DNA of 64,000 nucleotides from Brachypodium distachyon. Its lineage: Eukaryota; Streptophyta; Magnoliopsida; Poales; Poaceae. This document shows, piece after piece, positions 44,526 through 56,335 of the stretch (position 1 is the first letter of the stretch; every line of letters starts with the position of its first letter). Below the pieces are notes generated by a model that saw only the letters and a program-made list of their open reading frames with translations, was not told where the DNA came from and ran no database searches. The DNA lies in NCBI RefSeq assembly GCF_000005505.3, contig NC_016133.3, forward strand, positions 45,163,237 through 45,227,236. Direction: 5' to 3'. A program made the position numbers and the translations under genes.

Positions 44526-45014
44526 ATGGCGGAGAGCGACACGAAGAAGATGATCCTCCTGAGGAGCTCCGACGGCAAGGAGTTCGAGGTGGAGGAGGCG
44601 GTGGCCAAGGAGTCGCGGACCATCCTCCACATGATCGAGGACGACTGCGCCGACAACGGCATCCCGCTCCCCAACGTCGACGCCAAGATCCTCACCAAGG
44701 TCATCGAGTACTGCAAGAAGCACGCCGCCGCGGCCGATCCCAGCGCCGCGGACTCGAACAGCACGGCCGCCGCGGACCTCAAGGAATTCGACGCCGACTT
44801 CGTCAAGGTCGACCAGGCCGTCCTCTTCGACCTCATCCTGGCTGCCAACTACCTCGACATCAAGGGGCTGCTGGACCTCACCTGCCAGACCGTTGCCGAC
44901 ATGATCAAGGGCAAGACCGTCGAGGAGATCCGCACCAAGTTCAACATCAAGAACGACTTCACCCCTGAGGAGGAAGCGGAGATCCGCAAGGAGAACCAAT
45001 GGGCTTTTGAGTAG
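44526..45014 (+). CDS. SKP1-like protein, core adaptor of SCF ubiquitin ligases, 162 aa
   Basis: SKP1 links cullin-1 to F-box proteins in SCF E3 ubiquitin ligases, in nucleus and cytosol. The single open frame starts [20 protein letters not shown] at an ATG in good context and is full length for the family. The N-terminal half is the BTB/POZ-like fold, with [20 protein letters not shown] and [21 protein letters not shown] variable Ala/Ser-rich linker follows (about residues 68-87). The C-terminal Skp1 domain, which binds the F-box, has [37 protein letters not shown] and [19 protein letters not shown], ending in QWAFE. No intron or lesion is seen. A TATA box lies upstream. Of the genes here it is the clearest functional one. 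Confidence 0.95.
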   Translation: MAESDTKKMILLRSSDGKEFEVEEAVAKESRTILHMIEDDCADNGIPLPNVDAKILTKVIEYCKKHAAAADPSAADSNSTAAADLKEFDADFVKVDQAVLFDLILAANYLDIKGLLDLTCQTVADMIKGKTVEEIRTKFNIKNDFTPEEEAEIRKENQWAFE

Positions 45015-46480
45015 ACCGAGACCGTGATGAGTGCTTAGATGTAGCTTAGAATTGGCAGTTTTGTTTTGTTTTAGTGGTTAGAAAGTTAGCGCTGTTTATT
45101 TTTCTTGGGAGAACTCATGTTTTCAGTACTTTACATCAGAATAGCTGTAGTTGATGTCAAGTGTGGATGTTTTGCTAAATGTTTCAGATTAGGTCTCTTT
45201 ATCTGGCAGCTCTTTTTTTAGAACATTATTATCTGGCAGCTCTTTGTAACAAGCAAATTTCACCCTGCATCTTGATATCTGTTGGCAGAAAACAAAAATG
45301 CATCTAGATTTGACTGTAACTTGGGAGATAGACAAGTCAAGTAGTGGGCACATGTACATCTAATCACCATGCAGATTTTGCAAGAGAACTATGAAAACTT
45401 GCATGTTCTCACAAATCAATATAATCTCGTTTTTTCTTGTTGGGGCTTGGGGGTATTTACCTGATTCAGAAATTCATCCAGCCGTATAATTCCGGTCATT
45501 TCTATCACCTCTCCAGAGGTGGCGTGCAGCGTGCTGTGAGAAGAAAATTCATTGAGAATAAACATATAGCTAAATAAGTTGCAGCCAGCAGAATATAATA
45601 TGGATGCATATGATCGTCCATCAGGTACGGTTTACATGTTGATTCGACGTTTTCCTCCACATTTATGTCCAATTTGCATTATCGTATCCCCTGCATTGAA
45701 GAAGACCCAGAGGAACTGGGGTCTGGGGAAGCGTCTCAAAATCAAGATTAACTGAAGCGACTTGACCTGGGTACCTTTTAGCAAGCTTAGCTTTTGATGC
45801 TCGTGCACTGTGATCCTGGTGAGTCAACTGCCAGGAGCTGTTACTTATCGTGTGAGCAAGGTGCTCTTACTGCTAAAGACTTGTCCTATATTCACATATT
45901 CGGGAATCACACTATTGACCAGTCTTTCCTGAATTTGCATAGGATACTGTAGCAGGTGTCGTGCTGGCTGCAATGGACATGGCATAAATTCGTGAATTGG
46001 CTTTTCCCTTCAGTACTTCAGTAGGAATGTATCCATTGATCTTGATGCTTATAATGACAATCAGGAAGGAAGAATCATTGCAATGGTTGCTGCTGTTCCA
46101 ACCGATCAAAGTACTTCTATGTCATGTCAACATTTACGGGCACAAAGATAAGAGTCACAGAGAATTATAAGAGTCAGCATCCATAAGTATTTTCAAAAAA
46201 CTTTCTTGTAGAACTGCTACAATGAATCAATCAGGTTGTTTTTATAAAAACAGCACAGCAGCGCGTAACATATAGACAGCTTGTTCTCATCAAAACACCA
46301 ACATGACAACAATGCTTCGTAGGGACGGTAAACATGATATTTGAAATAGAGTCAAGTAAAAAGCCACAACATAAGGCCTCGAGACCTGGACAAAATACTC
46401 CATAAAGTTGATCTCTACGGACTACAAAACAAGAGAATCATGCAAATCTTGACGATTAGCTCACACTTCATCTGACGCAA
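45015..46480. other. SKP1-like 3' UTR and intergenic sequence
   Basis: The 3' UTR probably covers the first 300-400 bases. The string tttatctggcagctcttt, with a near copy 33 bases later (about 45199-45244), is a small tandem duplication. From 45400 to 46140 there are only short frames with no recognised motif. From 46140 to 46480 the sequence is A/T-rich and may be the 3' UTR of the minus-strand F-box gene. Nothing else is supported. Confidence 0.4.
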
Positions 46481-46489
46481 AGTTGCTAG

Positions 46490-46645
46490 CCTTTGATATC
46501 TAAAATCATCTAACCAAAAGTTTTCCCAATGCAACGGCCGGACTGCAGTATCATCAGGCTTACTGAGGATTATCTGGGCATATGGAGAGGCCTTTTAGAG
46601 AGGCAGTAGTTTTGTTTCAAGAAAATTGGATGTATTCAAATAATC
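46490..46645 (-). repeat. Duplicated, broken copy of the last F-box exon end
   Basis: The minus strand reads LNTSNFLETKLLPL, a stop, then KASPYAQIILSKPDDTAVRP and LHWENF. This matches the C-terminus encoded just upstream at 46666-46810 (LNTSEFLETKVLPLRKASPN onward). It is a partial tandem duplication of about 130-150 bp lying after the gene's own stop codon, and it carries its own stop. Confidence 0.8.
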
Positions 46646-46665
46646 CTGATCAAGTTGACAAATAA

Positions 46666-49600
46666 TTAATACTTGACAAAGGTCTCCCAATGCAACGGTT
46701 GGACAGCAGTATCATCAGGCTCGCTAAGAATTATCTGAGCATTTGGAGAAGCCTTTCTGAGAGGCAGTACTTTTGTTTCAAGAAACTCGGATGTATTCAG
46801 ATGATCCTTATGAAGCCCTTCTGGGTGATCGCTGGGAGTAAATAGAATCAATTGGTTGAGTCTGGCTGACCTTTTCAGCACAAAGCTTACTAGCCGCATC
46901 TCAAGGTGGCCCTTAAAATTCTCCATCTTCAGCAACATAAGGTTTTCACAACCATTCCCTAGTGGCTCTTCCATCGAGAGTGGCTCTTCTGCGGATTGCC
47001 CTCCATCAGATAGCTCTTTCTTTGACACATCTTCTTTTGATTGACCCTGTTCCTCTGACTCGTCTTCCTTTGAATGATATTCCTCTGACACCTCTTTTTC
47101 TGCTGCGTCAACCTTTGAGTGATTTTCCCGTGACTCCATTTCCTCTAATTCGTCTTGTTCTGATTGCTCTCCATCAGATAGCTCTTTCTTTGACCCGTTT
47201 TCCTTTAATTGACCTTCCGCTGACCCCTGTTCCTCTGATTCGTCTTCCTTTTGAGTGATATTCCTCTGGAACCTCTTCCTCTGATGCGTCAAACTTTGAG
47301 TGATCTGACTCGTCTTGTTCTGATTAATCTTCATCGGACTTTTCTCCCTCAGACAGCTCTTTCTCTAGCTCATCTGCCTCCGATTCATGTCCCCATGACC
47401 AACTGTTGACATCGATTTTGGCGTCGCACCTAAAATAATATGGTCATTATATGAAATGTATTTTAATATGGTTAAACCTCGCACATCACTAACAAAACAG
47501 TGGTGTATGATTAAAACAAAATTTGTAATGGATAAAAAGGTTTTATAAGTACACAACTAGCCCATATGCTAAGTACAGATGGATCAGCCTGCTCAACATG
47601 GCATGAAGAGAAGGCCCATGCAGTAATTAAGTAACTCCTGATTCGCTGTTGTAGCTGTCCCATCGACAAAATAATCAAGCCTATACGCATAAGCGGGTGC
47701 ATGCATGGATTAAAGCCCATCTTAATCAACATTCAAGTGGATTAGTGTAGCTAACCACTAATACTAATCAGCCCATCGCCATAAACAGGACATCCACCCC
47801 AAAAAACCCAACTCTGCCTAGAGTATTACCACTTTTACCCAAATAACAATTAACTCTAGGAATAGCTATAAATTTCAGCAGAACCTCCTTTGTTTATAAG
47901 GACATCCACGACATGCAGTTTATAATATCTTTCAAACATAACCAATGAGTCGAGTAAACAAGCATGCAATTCACTAAATCTCTATCAGACTTAACCGACC
48001 AAAAGATCATAGCAACTAGTTGCAAGGCGAAAACATCTTGTTTCTACAAATGATGTCTCTAGCTTTAGCAACATGAGGTTATATAAGACATTAGTTTATA
48101 TTGTGTGATGTGCGGTGTCCATGCAAAAGTGTGCTACTCCCGCCCATGCATGTCGTTGCACTGAGTACCCGAAAACCAAATAAAACCAACAAGGGAAAAG
48201 CAAGGGTGAGTAAAACATACTCAGCGAAGTACAATATAGAGCCGAAAATGACAACATTCACCTGATGAAAGCACATTGCAAATAAAGCCATCAAATCTTT
48301 TTATAAACTTTGTACATTACTTTTGGAGCATTCCGGGATATTCACCGTTAACTTGCTCACGACCTTGCAGAATAGTTAACCACATGAACTACTCACCGAC
48401 CTAGCTCAAGCTCACCGGAATGGTTACATAAATAACTTAGCTCATCGACCGCACCGGAATAGTTACTTGTAACTTACTCACCACCCTGGCTTAAAACACA
48501 TCTTTCCAATAGCACGAACACCAAAGGAGACAAATAGGACTTGAATAACCAACCAACGATGGCAAAGAATATCATAAGAGGTTTGTCATGCACTTGCCTC
48601 AAATCAAATAAAGTCATAGAAATTTGGCACACAACAGGCAAACCATATAAAGAGGGGCTCCCCATATACTTGCCTTAGATATCATGAACAATCCACATAT
48701 TTGTCTTGGCTCTCAAACATCCAAAACCTGTATAGGTATCTCTTAGGACTAGTGCAGACATAATCAAGAGGTAGACATACAAGTAATACAATAGCCCTCA
48801 ACAAGAAACCGAAATCCTAGCATCCTTTGTTTACTTTACACTATCAAACATGTTCTGGGCAGATCTGTGTTTAGGTTATAAATCTTGACTCCCTTCGCCA
48901 AATGATGCAAACAAGCACATTACGATTATCAGCAGGAATTTATCTACAATTTTCATGTTGAGACAAAAATTAGTTCTGCCTCTAACTCGAATTCATCGGA
49001 AAAAGGAAATCTGCTCCAGCTAATCACCCTAGTACAGCAGCACTGTTTCAGCGATAACTTTCAAACCATTAATCAGAATTGCACAAACTCTGATGCGTTG
49101 GAAAGATAATTATAAATACTACAATTGTTCTTTTGTAACAAACTTCATGTGATCAACAGATTAATCCCATTTTTCGAATTAGAGTGGTACAGTTTTCGTA
49201 ATCGTGTCTCAAATCAAGAATTCAATAATAGAACAGCATGACAGTACATTCTCTAAACCACCCTTAGTCTAAAATAAACCACACTTAGTCCATACTCTAA
49301 TCAATCCATTACTGCAACCATAACTATACATCTGACCGATGCACAACAAACAGTCTATCTCATCTCCTATCAAATCCCCAAAATACAATGCTTCTATACA
49401 GATAAATTTCTTGATCGATTTCATACCTGATCAACAAGATGGCAAGGGGATGAATTAGTTTGGCAAAGGGCAATTATTCTTTGGATCGGCTCCAGGTTGA
49501 TTTCAGTTCCTCCTTGCTGGCTGCTAGACCTAGGAGCACCATGTCCTTCATTCCCTGGGTTCTGACTACTACTCATCTGATTACACAGGGCAGCGAGCTC

Positions 49601-51850
49601 GTCCAAATGAGACTCATTTGTGGTCAAGAACTACTCCATATGACCACCATGGTTATATGTCTGATCCATGCGTCTCTAGCTAATTCTCTGATGGACAGAG
49701 TGATATCAGAGAGGGGATTGTAAGACTCATCATAGCTTGAACCAAGTTCCTAATTATCTGAATTCTTTTGATCGTGTGCCCATCGGCGAGGGCCCTCTAT
49801 GAGGGTTTTTCTTCTCTTGTAGTGTATAGTTGTGGAGGATGTTTCGCTGGTGTCGTCTGCCACCGCCTCGACACCAACTGGCATTGCTTGAAATACCTCA
49901 AATGACTTGTTTCGGACTTGGCAAGAGCTTCTCTGTGTAGATTGATGGCGTGCTGAACCTTCAGAAAATGGCATTTGACCAATCCTACGGTCCGACTGAT
50001 TCAAGTGCAACCCTTTCTGACGAGGCGCTGCCTTGGAGCCTCCCTTACCGGATTATTTACCAACAAAGGAATAAACTCTCTGGCGTCAGCTCGGAGCTTA
50101 CTCTGAACAGGGGTGACTCTTTCTACTGAGCAGGACGCATATGGCGATATGACCATAGCGCCACCCGTATTCTTAGGCTGCTGCTCATGAGGTTTAGCTA
50201 TCATCTTCCCTTTTCCTTTATACATAATCGGTGGAAACTCAGATTTATTGAATGTCACTGCCTTTGCTTTACTCTTGGGCTGCTGTCTTGATGACTCCCC
50301 CATTTCCATAGCTTGCCCTTTCAGAATTGATGCTGCAGCGACCTGGGCAACACCGATGTTCCTATACCTCATTTTCCTCTGACCACTTTTTCTGACCTAT
50401 CTTCCTCTGATTCTGAGGGTTCTTCGTCAGGCTTATATTGATTACTCGTTGTTGGAAGCTGCAAGTGGGTGTAGTAAGCATTCGATGAACTAGGTGATAA
50501 CAAGAGCAGGCATACAATACAATGACTATGAAGCTGGACAATTTATGCCTATGTATTTTCTAAATGTATAAAACGCATCTGTAACAGTGGGCAAAGGTCA
50601 TCAGGAAATGTAAAACTATCGAAGAGACAGATGGCACTCACCTGCACAAATAGTCTCTCCAATCGAGAGCTACAGCAGATCAGGAGGAAATCCATAATAT
50701 TGTCCAGATTTTTGTTGTACATTGCAAACATCAGCAGCTGTACCTCTCTCAGATTCTGTAATTTGCACGAGGCAGCATTTCCAGCTGTTGATTTGGCACA
50801 AGCCTTGCGAGAAACTCTCTGCAATGCAAAAGTAAAGAAGGAGCTTATGAGTAACTGAGCAGTAGAATCAACACGTTGGAATGAAACAAAGTAAAGTAAT
50901 GGTAGGACATTCCTGCTGAGGGTAGGCACGGTGAGGTTGGAGACGTTTTTCAGTGCATCAAGATAACTTGTGTGCAGCTTGCAGGGTCTCCTGTATTCAT
51001 CGCATGTGGTGACCGCGCCCTGGCAGCGGCAGCCATGTCCCCAGGAGCAGAGGCTAATGTCGACAATGGCAGGGTTGGTCACGATTTGGTAGGCGGGGAT
51101 GCAGGCTTGACTGAAGCGGAAAGAGCGGAGGCTGGCAGCCTCGTTGATATGAATGTTGGCAATGCATTTTCACGACGGTGAAGTTCTTCAGGTAGCCGCG
51201 GCAGACAAGTTGGCGCTCCATAGATCTTTGCGGTAGCGTAAATCAATGGTGCAGAGGAGGGGGCACGCGGCTACCAGGTTGAAGAGGTCGGTGTCGTAGA
51301 TCCTGACGCCGTGGAGGTGTATGGCTCTGAGCCTCTGAGGGCAGAGTAGGCGCGGGAGTCGGTGGGGGGGAAGCAGACAAGGGGGCCGCTGAGGGAGAGG
51401 CACTCGAGGTGTGGGTTGCCCGGCGGCAGGTCGAACTTGATGCTGTTATAAATGACCTTGCAGGAGTAGGAGAGGTGGACGCCGAGGTCCATGACGGCGC
51501 AGGCGGCGGCGTAGTCGAGGCAGCCGTAGAGATCCCTGCAGTCGAGCTCGAGGGGGGACGCCAGGGGTCAGGGACGCGGAATTCCAGGGAGGGCTCCGGC
51601 CAACGGAACGTCCAGAGCGCGCGCCACTTGGTGGAGAGCGCGCGGTGTGGATGGCGGATTTGAGGGGGAGGAGCACGGGTATGTCCAGCCGCAGGTCCTC
51701 CGGCAGGGACGCAGGGTCGAGATGTGGTCCTTCCGTGCCTTCCCCACATCTCGCTGTGATTGCTCCCCTTCCTCATCCAGCCGCTGCCGCTTCGAGCCGC
51801 CACCGGAATCGAGCTCCGCCGGGTTGTTCTTTTCAAGAATGCAACCGAGC
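46666..51850 (-). pseudogene. FBD-type F-box/LRR gene, broken
   Basis: F-box proteins pick substrates for SCF ligases. Exon 1 (about 51850-51190) reads KRQRLDEEGEQSQRD, then the F-box core ASLPEDLRLDIPVLLPLKSA and the expected TKWRALW, but in at least three different frames. Further on are HLECLSLSGPLVCFPP and IHLHGVRIYDTDLFNLVAAC. Middle exons (51082 to about 50900 and 50818-50642) carry LDALKNVSNLTV, NLREVQLLMFAMYNKNLDNI and RLERLFVQ, typical of grass FBD F-box proteins. After an intron of about 3.2 kb the last exon (47429-46666) encodes an acidic repeat tract and the FBD-like end MENFKGHLEMRLVSFVLKRS to HWETFVKY. A TAA and a frameshift lie near 47320. The lesions make a functional product unlikely. 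Confidence 0.75.
47430..50640 (-). other. Large intron of the F-box gene with an unrecognised ORF pair
   Basis: Most of this is A/T-rich with no gene. Two adjacent minus-strand frames (50372-50001 and 50010-49750) read almost as one protein after a one-base shift. They contain KAVTFNKSEFPPI, KGKGKMIAKPHEQQPK, EFIPLLVNNPVREAPRQRL, LHLNQSDRRIGQMPF and TTIHYKRRKTLIEGPRRW. I do not recognise the family; a retroelement gag-like remnant is possible. A third short frame (49627-49421), Ser/Gln-rich, may belong with it. Confidence 0.35.
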
Positions 51851-51934
51851 GGGTATCATCAATCGAAGAATAGTGAGAAGGCTGGTACAAGGCCGAAACT
51901 GCAAGAACAACCCCAACCAGCGGCAAAAGAGAAA

Positions 51935-52778
51935 GGGTCAATTGGATATTTGCCATTATAATTTCCACCGGCTGCACATGTACCATTACAAAAACTTGAC
52001 TTGAAAAAATGCCACTCTAACAGCTCGTTTGGCACCATCATTTGGGCATAGAATTCTAGAATTTAAAATGAATTCCAAAAACCAACTTGTTTGGGTGGCA
52101 CGAAATTGGCCATATGAATCCAATCTCAAATTTCATGAAATTACAGTATAACTAAACCCAATTCCTCTCTAAAAACCATCATTTCTCTAGAATTGTCTCT
52201 CACTCTACATTTCATGTGATAGACAAACATGATTTTTGAACCCAGAATTCAAACTCAAGAAATCCTATAAAAAATTGGATTTCATTTCATTTCTACCAAA
52301 TGAAATGAATTCTTGGTTGCCAAACGGGCTGTAACTTTTTTATATCTCTGTTCATGCCATTTTCTTTCAATACAAACAATTTTTTTCCCATCCCAAGTCA
52401 AACAGTTTTATTCTTCTTATTCCTCACGCGTTCCTCATATCCCGTCCCCAACAGTGGACTCATATTACTGTTTTTTATTTTCTGTAATTTTTATAAATTT
52501 TTCTAAGAATATTGAATTTTGGGTCAAATTTGAATTTTTTTAACTTTTATGGTGCCTTGAAGACTCGAACGTACCACTGAACATTATAAATAGGAGTATT
52601 ATGGTAAATATTGTTGTACACTTAATACATGTATTTTTGAACACTTAATGGTTTTAAGTGGATAGAATGGCATTGATAGAGGTATAAGAAAGTTAAAAGT
52701 GGCATTTCTCTAAATCAAGTTTTGTAATGGCATATCTCCAGCCGGTGAAATAGAGAGTGGCATAGATCCAATTAACCC
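51935..52778. mobile_element. Mutator-type MITE with about 80-bp terminal inverted repeats
   Basis: The left end gggtcaattggat and the right end atccaattaaccc are inverted copies. The similarity continues for about 80 bp, sharing caccggctg, ccattacaaaa and ttgattt/ttgactt strings. The flanking 9-mers aaagagaaa (51926-51934) and aaaaagaaa (52779-52787) agree at eight of nine bases, as expected for a Mutator-like 9-bp target duplication. It has no coding capacity. A second MITE is nested inside. Confidence 0.75.
52021..52331. mobile_element. PIF/Harbinger (Tourist-like) MITE, 311 bp, nested
   Basis: Termini CAGCTCGTTTGGCA and TGCCAAACGGGCTG form inverted repeats of about 14 bp with one mismatch. 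TAA flanks both sides (52018-52020 and 52332-52334), the 3-bp duplication of PIF/Harbinger elements. It is A/T-rich and non-coding. Confidence 0.85.
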
Positions 52779-52789
52779 AAAAAGAAACC

Positions 52790-53960
52790 ACACCACCGTC
52801 CCTAACTAGTTTGGACCAAAACCCAGTAACAACCACCACAAAACCCTGCACAACAACAAGCCTAAAAGATGAAAAAGTTGCTCACAGGACCACAACCGCT
52901 GCACGCCCGCCGCCAAGCCTCTCGAAGACGGACGATGTAGCCCACCATCACGCCAAGAGAGAAGATCGGCAAGTGGGTAGCCGCAGGCCGGAGCTGAATA
53001 AAGAGATTGTCCAAGGTGCGTACATTGCGCCACGAAGGCCAACGTCCCGGGCATGGAACCGGGACAATCCCCCACAGCAAACATGCTCGCTGAAGGGCTC
53101 CAAGGCCACCAAGAAAACGCTCTCAAGAGAGGAAAACGACATTGAGCGCCACCGTTGTCACGTCCGTCAACCAAGCCAAGGGTTTCCCCCGGCGCCAAAG
53201 GAGGAGGAAGCCGCAGTCGAGCCACAACGACGCCTCCAAGAAGGTCATGGCGGCCGCAACCGTCATGTCATCGGCGTAGGCAAACAGCCACGCAGAGATT
53301 TCTCCCCGGCCTTTGACCACGGACCCCGAACCCGTCCAGGAGCTGCCAAGGGAATCATACCAACGAGTCCCGTACCAAAGGGAGGGAAATCCACTAGTGT
53401 TCGACCCCGATTCCGGTCCTTATCAGCCGGATCCGAACCACTGCGGCCACCACAGCCGCACTCCACCGCTGCCGCTGCCCGCAAGGGACAAGTCGCAGCC
53501 TTTGGCCCGCCTCCGACTTGCAGGCCACCCGAAAGCCGACCGGCACCACCACCATCGGATCTGGCCCCACACGCCCCGACAGCGCCAGCACGACGGATCT
53601 GGCCTTGTCGGACCAAGCCGCCGGCCAGGAGCCTCCGCAGCACCCAGCGCGCACACCGGCGCGAGCCCTGCGCCGCCCGCATGTAGCCACGCCGCCCCCT
53701 TTCGCCGTTGATAAAAGCTCCACCGTGCCGCGGAATCCGGGAGGGACAGGCGCCGCGAGGGGAGGAAGCCCGCACTGCCGCCACCTCCCCTGGGCGTGCG
53801 CGGGCATCGCCGGCACCCCTTCGGTGGCAGCGTTGCGGGGGAGAGGGGACAGGGAGCAAGAACCGGCGGCGGCTAGGGTTGCTTTTGCTTCGCGAGACAG
53901 CGAGATGCGCCGCTCGGCGTTAACACTCCCACGGCCTGTTGTTTGGGCCAGGTTTGCTTA
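52790..53960. other. GC-rich region with long overlapping ORFs, unrecognised
   Basis: A 291-codon plus-strand frame (52811-53686) is rich in Pro, Arg and Ala with no motif I recognise. Minus-strand frames of up to 198 codons overlap it. High GC content alone can leave such frames open. The block may be a non-autonomous transposable element or a degraded gene. I do not call it a gene. Confidence 0.3.
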
Positions 53961-54019
53961 GTGGTGACCGATCGACTGGCCCAAGTGGCCTGTTGGTTTT
54001 AATATTTGTTTGTCTCATT

Positions 54020-54734
54020 TTAAAGCTCTGGAGGACACGTAAAAGCAATCAACAGAACTAGATGATTCCCCACGTTTTGCTGTGAAAATTTATAGCAACA
54101 GTTGTTGTCGATAATGAAGTTTGAAGGTCTGCAAAGATAAACCAGGCAAACATTGCAAAAAGAAAGAAAGAAAGAAAGATCCACCATTCGGCCAAGGTCA
54201 ACGTAATAAGCGAGAATATGCATGGACGTAAAAATCAAACACTAATATTTCAACAGCAAACTCACTAAATGCTGACGATGTTGTTTCATTTTGGAAATGA
54301 AACAGGGCGTGGTGAAAGGAAACAGGGCGTAAAGCCTCGTATCTAAAAAAACTCACTAAATGAATTCATACAATTCCATGGGATTAATCTATGTGCACCA
54401 ACTTATTGGAGAAGACTGAAATACATTTGTCATAATACAAATTACGTGCGCACACGAAATAATTATAGATATTTGGGAATTCATACCTGACCCAAGTCGC
54501 ATGAGAAATTCCAATTATAACTGAGAGAGAGATCTTGATCAAGGAAGAAATTGATTCCATCAATTATGAGCTTTCCAACTTTAAAACCAAACTGTACAAT
54601 TTTAGGGAACTAACGTAAATACATACCTGCCGCATGAGAAATTACAATTACCTGAGAGATCTTGATCGAGGAAGGAATTGATTTCATGAGCGATCCGATC
54701 CCATGCCGCATCTGAAAATTTCCAATTACTTAGA
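54020..54734 (-). other. Intergenic stretch with a duplicated exon-like segment
   Basis: A (GAAA)n microsatellite lies near 54157-54177. Two tandem copies of about 60-65 bp (54498-54562 and 54631-54690) share cgcatgagaaatt, caatta, ctgagag and gatcttgatc. On the minus strand both end at a possible CAG/GTATG splice donor, and the second reads DAAWDRIAHEINSFLDQDLS. These look like exon fragments of an unidentified gene. Confidence 0.35.
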
Positions 54735-56335
54735 TCAATTTTGCAAGAGGCCGAGATCCATACCGTTGAAGTGGGATAATTTCCAAATCGACATTTCTTC
54801 CAATCATAGGGGCACCAGCGTCGAACATAGGGCAGTTTACAGGTCCATTGGCTACCATATCCCGTCATAGGGCACCAATCCTTCCAACTAAATTAGGTAT
54901 GATCAACGAATTAGCCAGAAACAGCGAGGCCACAAGCAAAAACGTGAAATCGGTATCTATTTAGTTATTCGTGTACCACACCACAGCAAAATTTAGAGCC
55001 GATATTATGAATTGAGCAATCCTCACTCCAGAATTTCCAATTTTGAGAGAATTCCATATTTGACATCCAAAATTTGCTCATATGCCACTCAAAATTTTCC
55101 ACTTCCAAATGTGCCACTCAAATTTTGCACCATGTACAAATAAGCCACTACCCGTTAGTTCACCGTCAAGTTACAGATGAAAAGACAGTTTTGCCCTTAG
55201 ATACTAGTGTATGATTTTTCCTTTACAAAGTACTCTCTCAGTCCCATATTAAGTGATTTTGAATTACATGCATCTAGAAGCTTATTAGGTATAGATTCAT
55301 CCATATTTAGACAAATTTGAGTCATTTAATACGGGAAGGAGGGAGTAGTACTCATTTAAGGAAACTTTTCATCCCAGATTTTTTAGATGGAAGTAGCATC
55401 TAAAATTCAGACTGAAAAACTGAAATTTCAGCAACTTTTCTCCTAATTTAAGTTAGATCACAGTTTTCATGGGAGAACGCTCAGCCGAGCAGCATGGCCA
55501 TTCTGATGCACCTTGGTGTTGCCGCTTCGCCGCTAGCCGGGGATGGCCGCCGCCGCATCGCCTGCCATGGGAGAGCATCGCATCTGCGCATGCAGGGGAG
55601 GACGTCATCGTCGCACCCGCCGAGGATGGCCGCCACCGCCGCGCCCGTCGGGGATGGTCGTCGCCGCCTCACCTGCTGGGGCGAGCGCTGTCGCCATTCC
55701 TGCCGGTGATGGCCGCCGCCGCCTCGTCTGATCCCTCCTCTGCCAAGAGAGAACAGCAAAGGGGATCAGGGTGTGCCGTGACTCGTGAGAGAGGGCAGCA
55801 CGAGTTGTTTACGTGGGACTTTTTTTTCTTTTCTTCTAACACATAGATCCAGGGGTATACTTGTCAGTATGGAAAAAACTGACAATTTTTCAGGTCTTCT
55901 GTGTGGTCAACTAACAGTCAACTAACAGAAACCTAACTGTAGTGGCTAATTTGTACATGTTGCAAAATCTCATTGGTAAATTTGGAAGTAGGAAATTTTG
56001 AGTGGCATTTAAGCATGTGAACAAATTTTGGATGGCAAATATGGAATTCTCTCAATTTCCAAAGAAACTGCCATTTCAGGGACAAGATACTTCAGAGAAG
56101 GAAACAATAAGCTTCACAATACAATCCAGGACATCACTCCTTTTATAGCATTTTTCTTTCACAAAGATTATTTTAATAGACTTGATTCCATACAATGGTG
56201 AAATATGCTTCGACCAATTACCAAGATGCAGCCCCAGGTTTGGCGTCCGTGAAGTATGTTTCGACCAATTACCAATACGCAATGTGCATCACTCAGGCCA
56301 ATGTTCACCTGCAGATCAACGCAAGGCAACCATGA
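54735..56335. repeat. Direct repeat, left copy (interrupted by a MITE)
   Basis: Apart from the insertion 55041-56053, this matches 63413-64000 closely, from gatcaattttgcaagaggcc through to the end of the window (atgcaaggcaaccatgagca). Small differences include one missing G near 54868. On the minus strand the first 150 bases can be read as MVANGPVNCPMFDAGAPMIG, of unknown family. The right copy may extend beyond the window. Confidence 0.8.
55041..56053. mobile_element. 1013-bp MITE-like element with a 9-bp target duplication
   Basis: Inverted ends share gagagaattccatatttg and atccaaaatttg, with further similarity (ccactcaaaattt, acttccaaatt) over about 80 bp. AATTTCCAA is present at 55032-55040 and 56054-56062. 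The direct repeat at 63713 has this 9-mer once, with no insertion. The size of duplication suggests a Mutator-like element. Its centre (55460-55800) is strikingly GC-rich against A/T-rich ends and may be acquired DNA; the 125-codon frame there has no recognised motif. Confidence 0.85.

Noticed and set aside
44349..44999. 216-codon minus-strand ORF
   Set aside because: Antisense of the SKP1-like gene; it is a Val/Leu/Asp-rich mirror of conserved sense codons.
52811..53686. 291-codon ORF considered as a gene
   Set aside because: Low-complexity composition, no motif, and overlapping long frames on the other strand; GC bias explains it.
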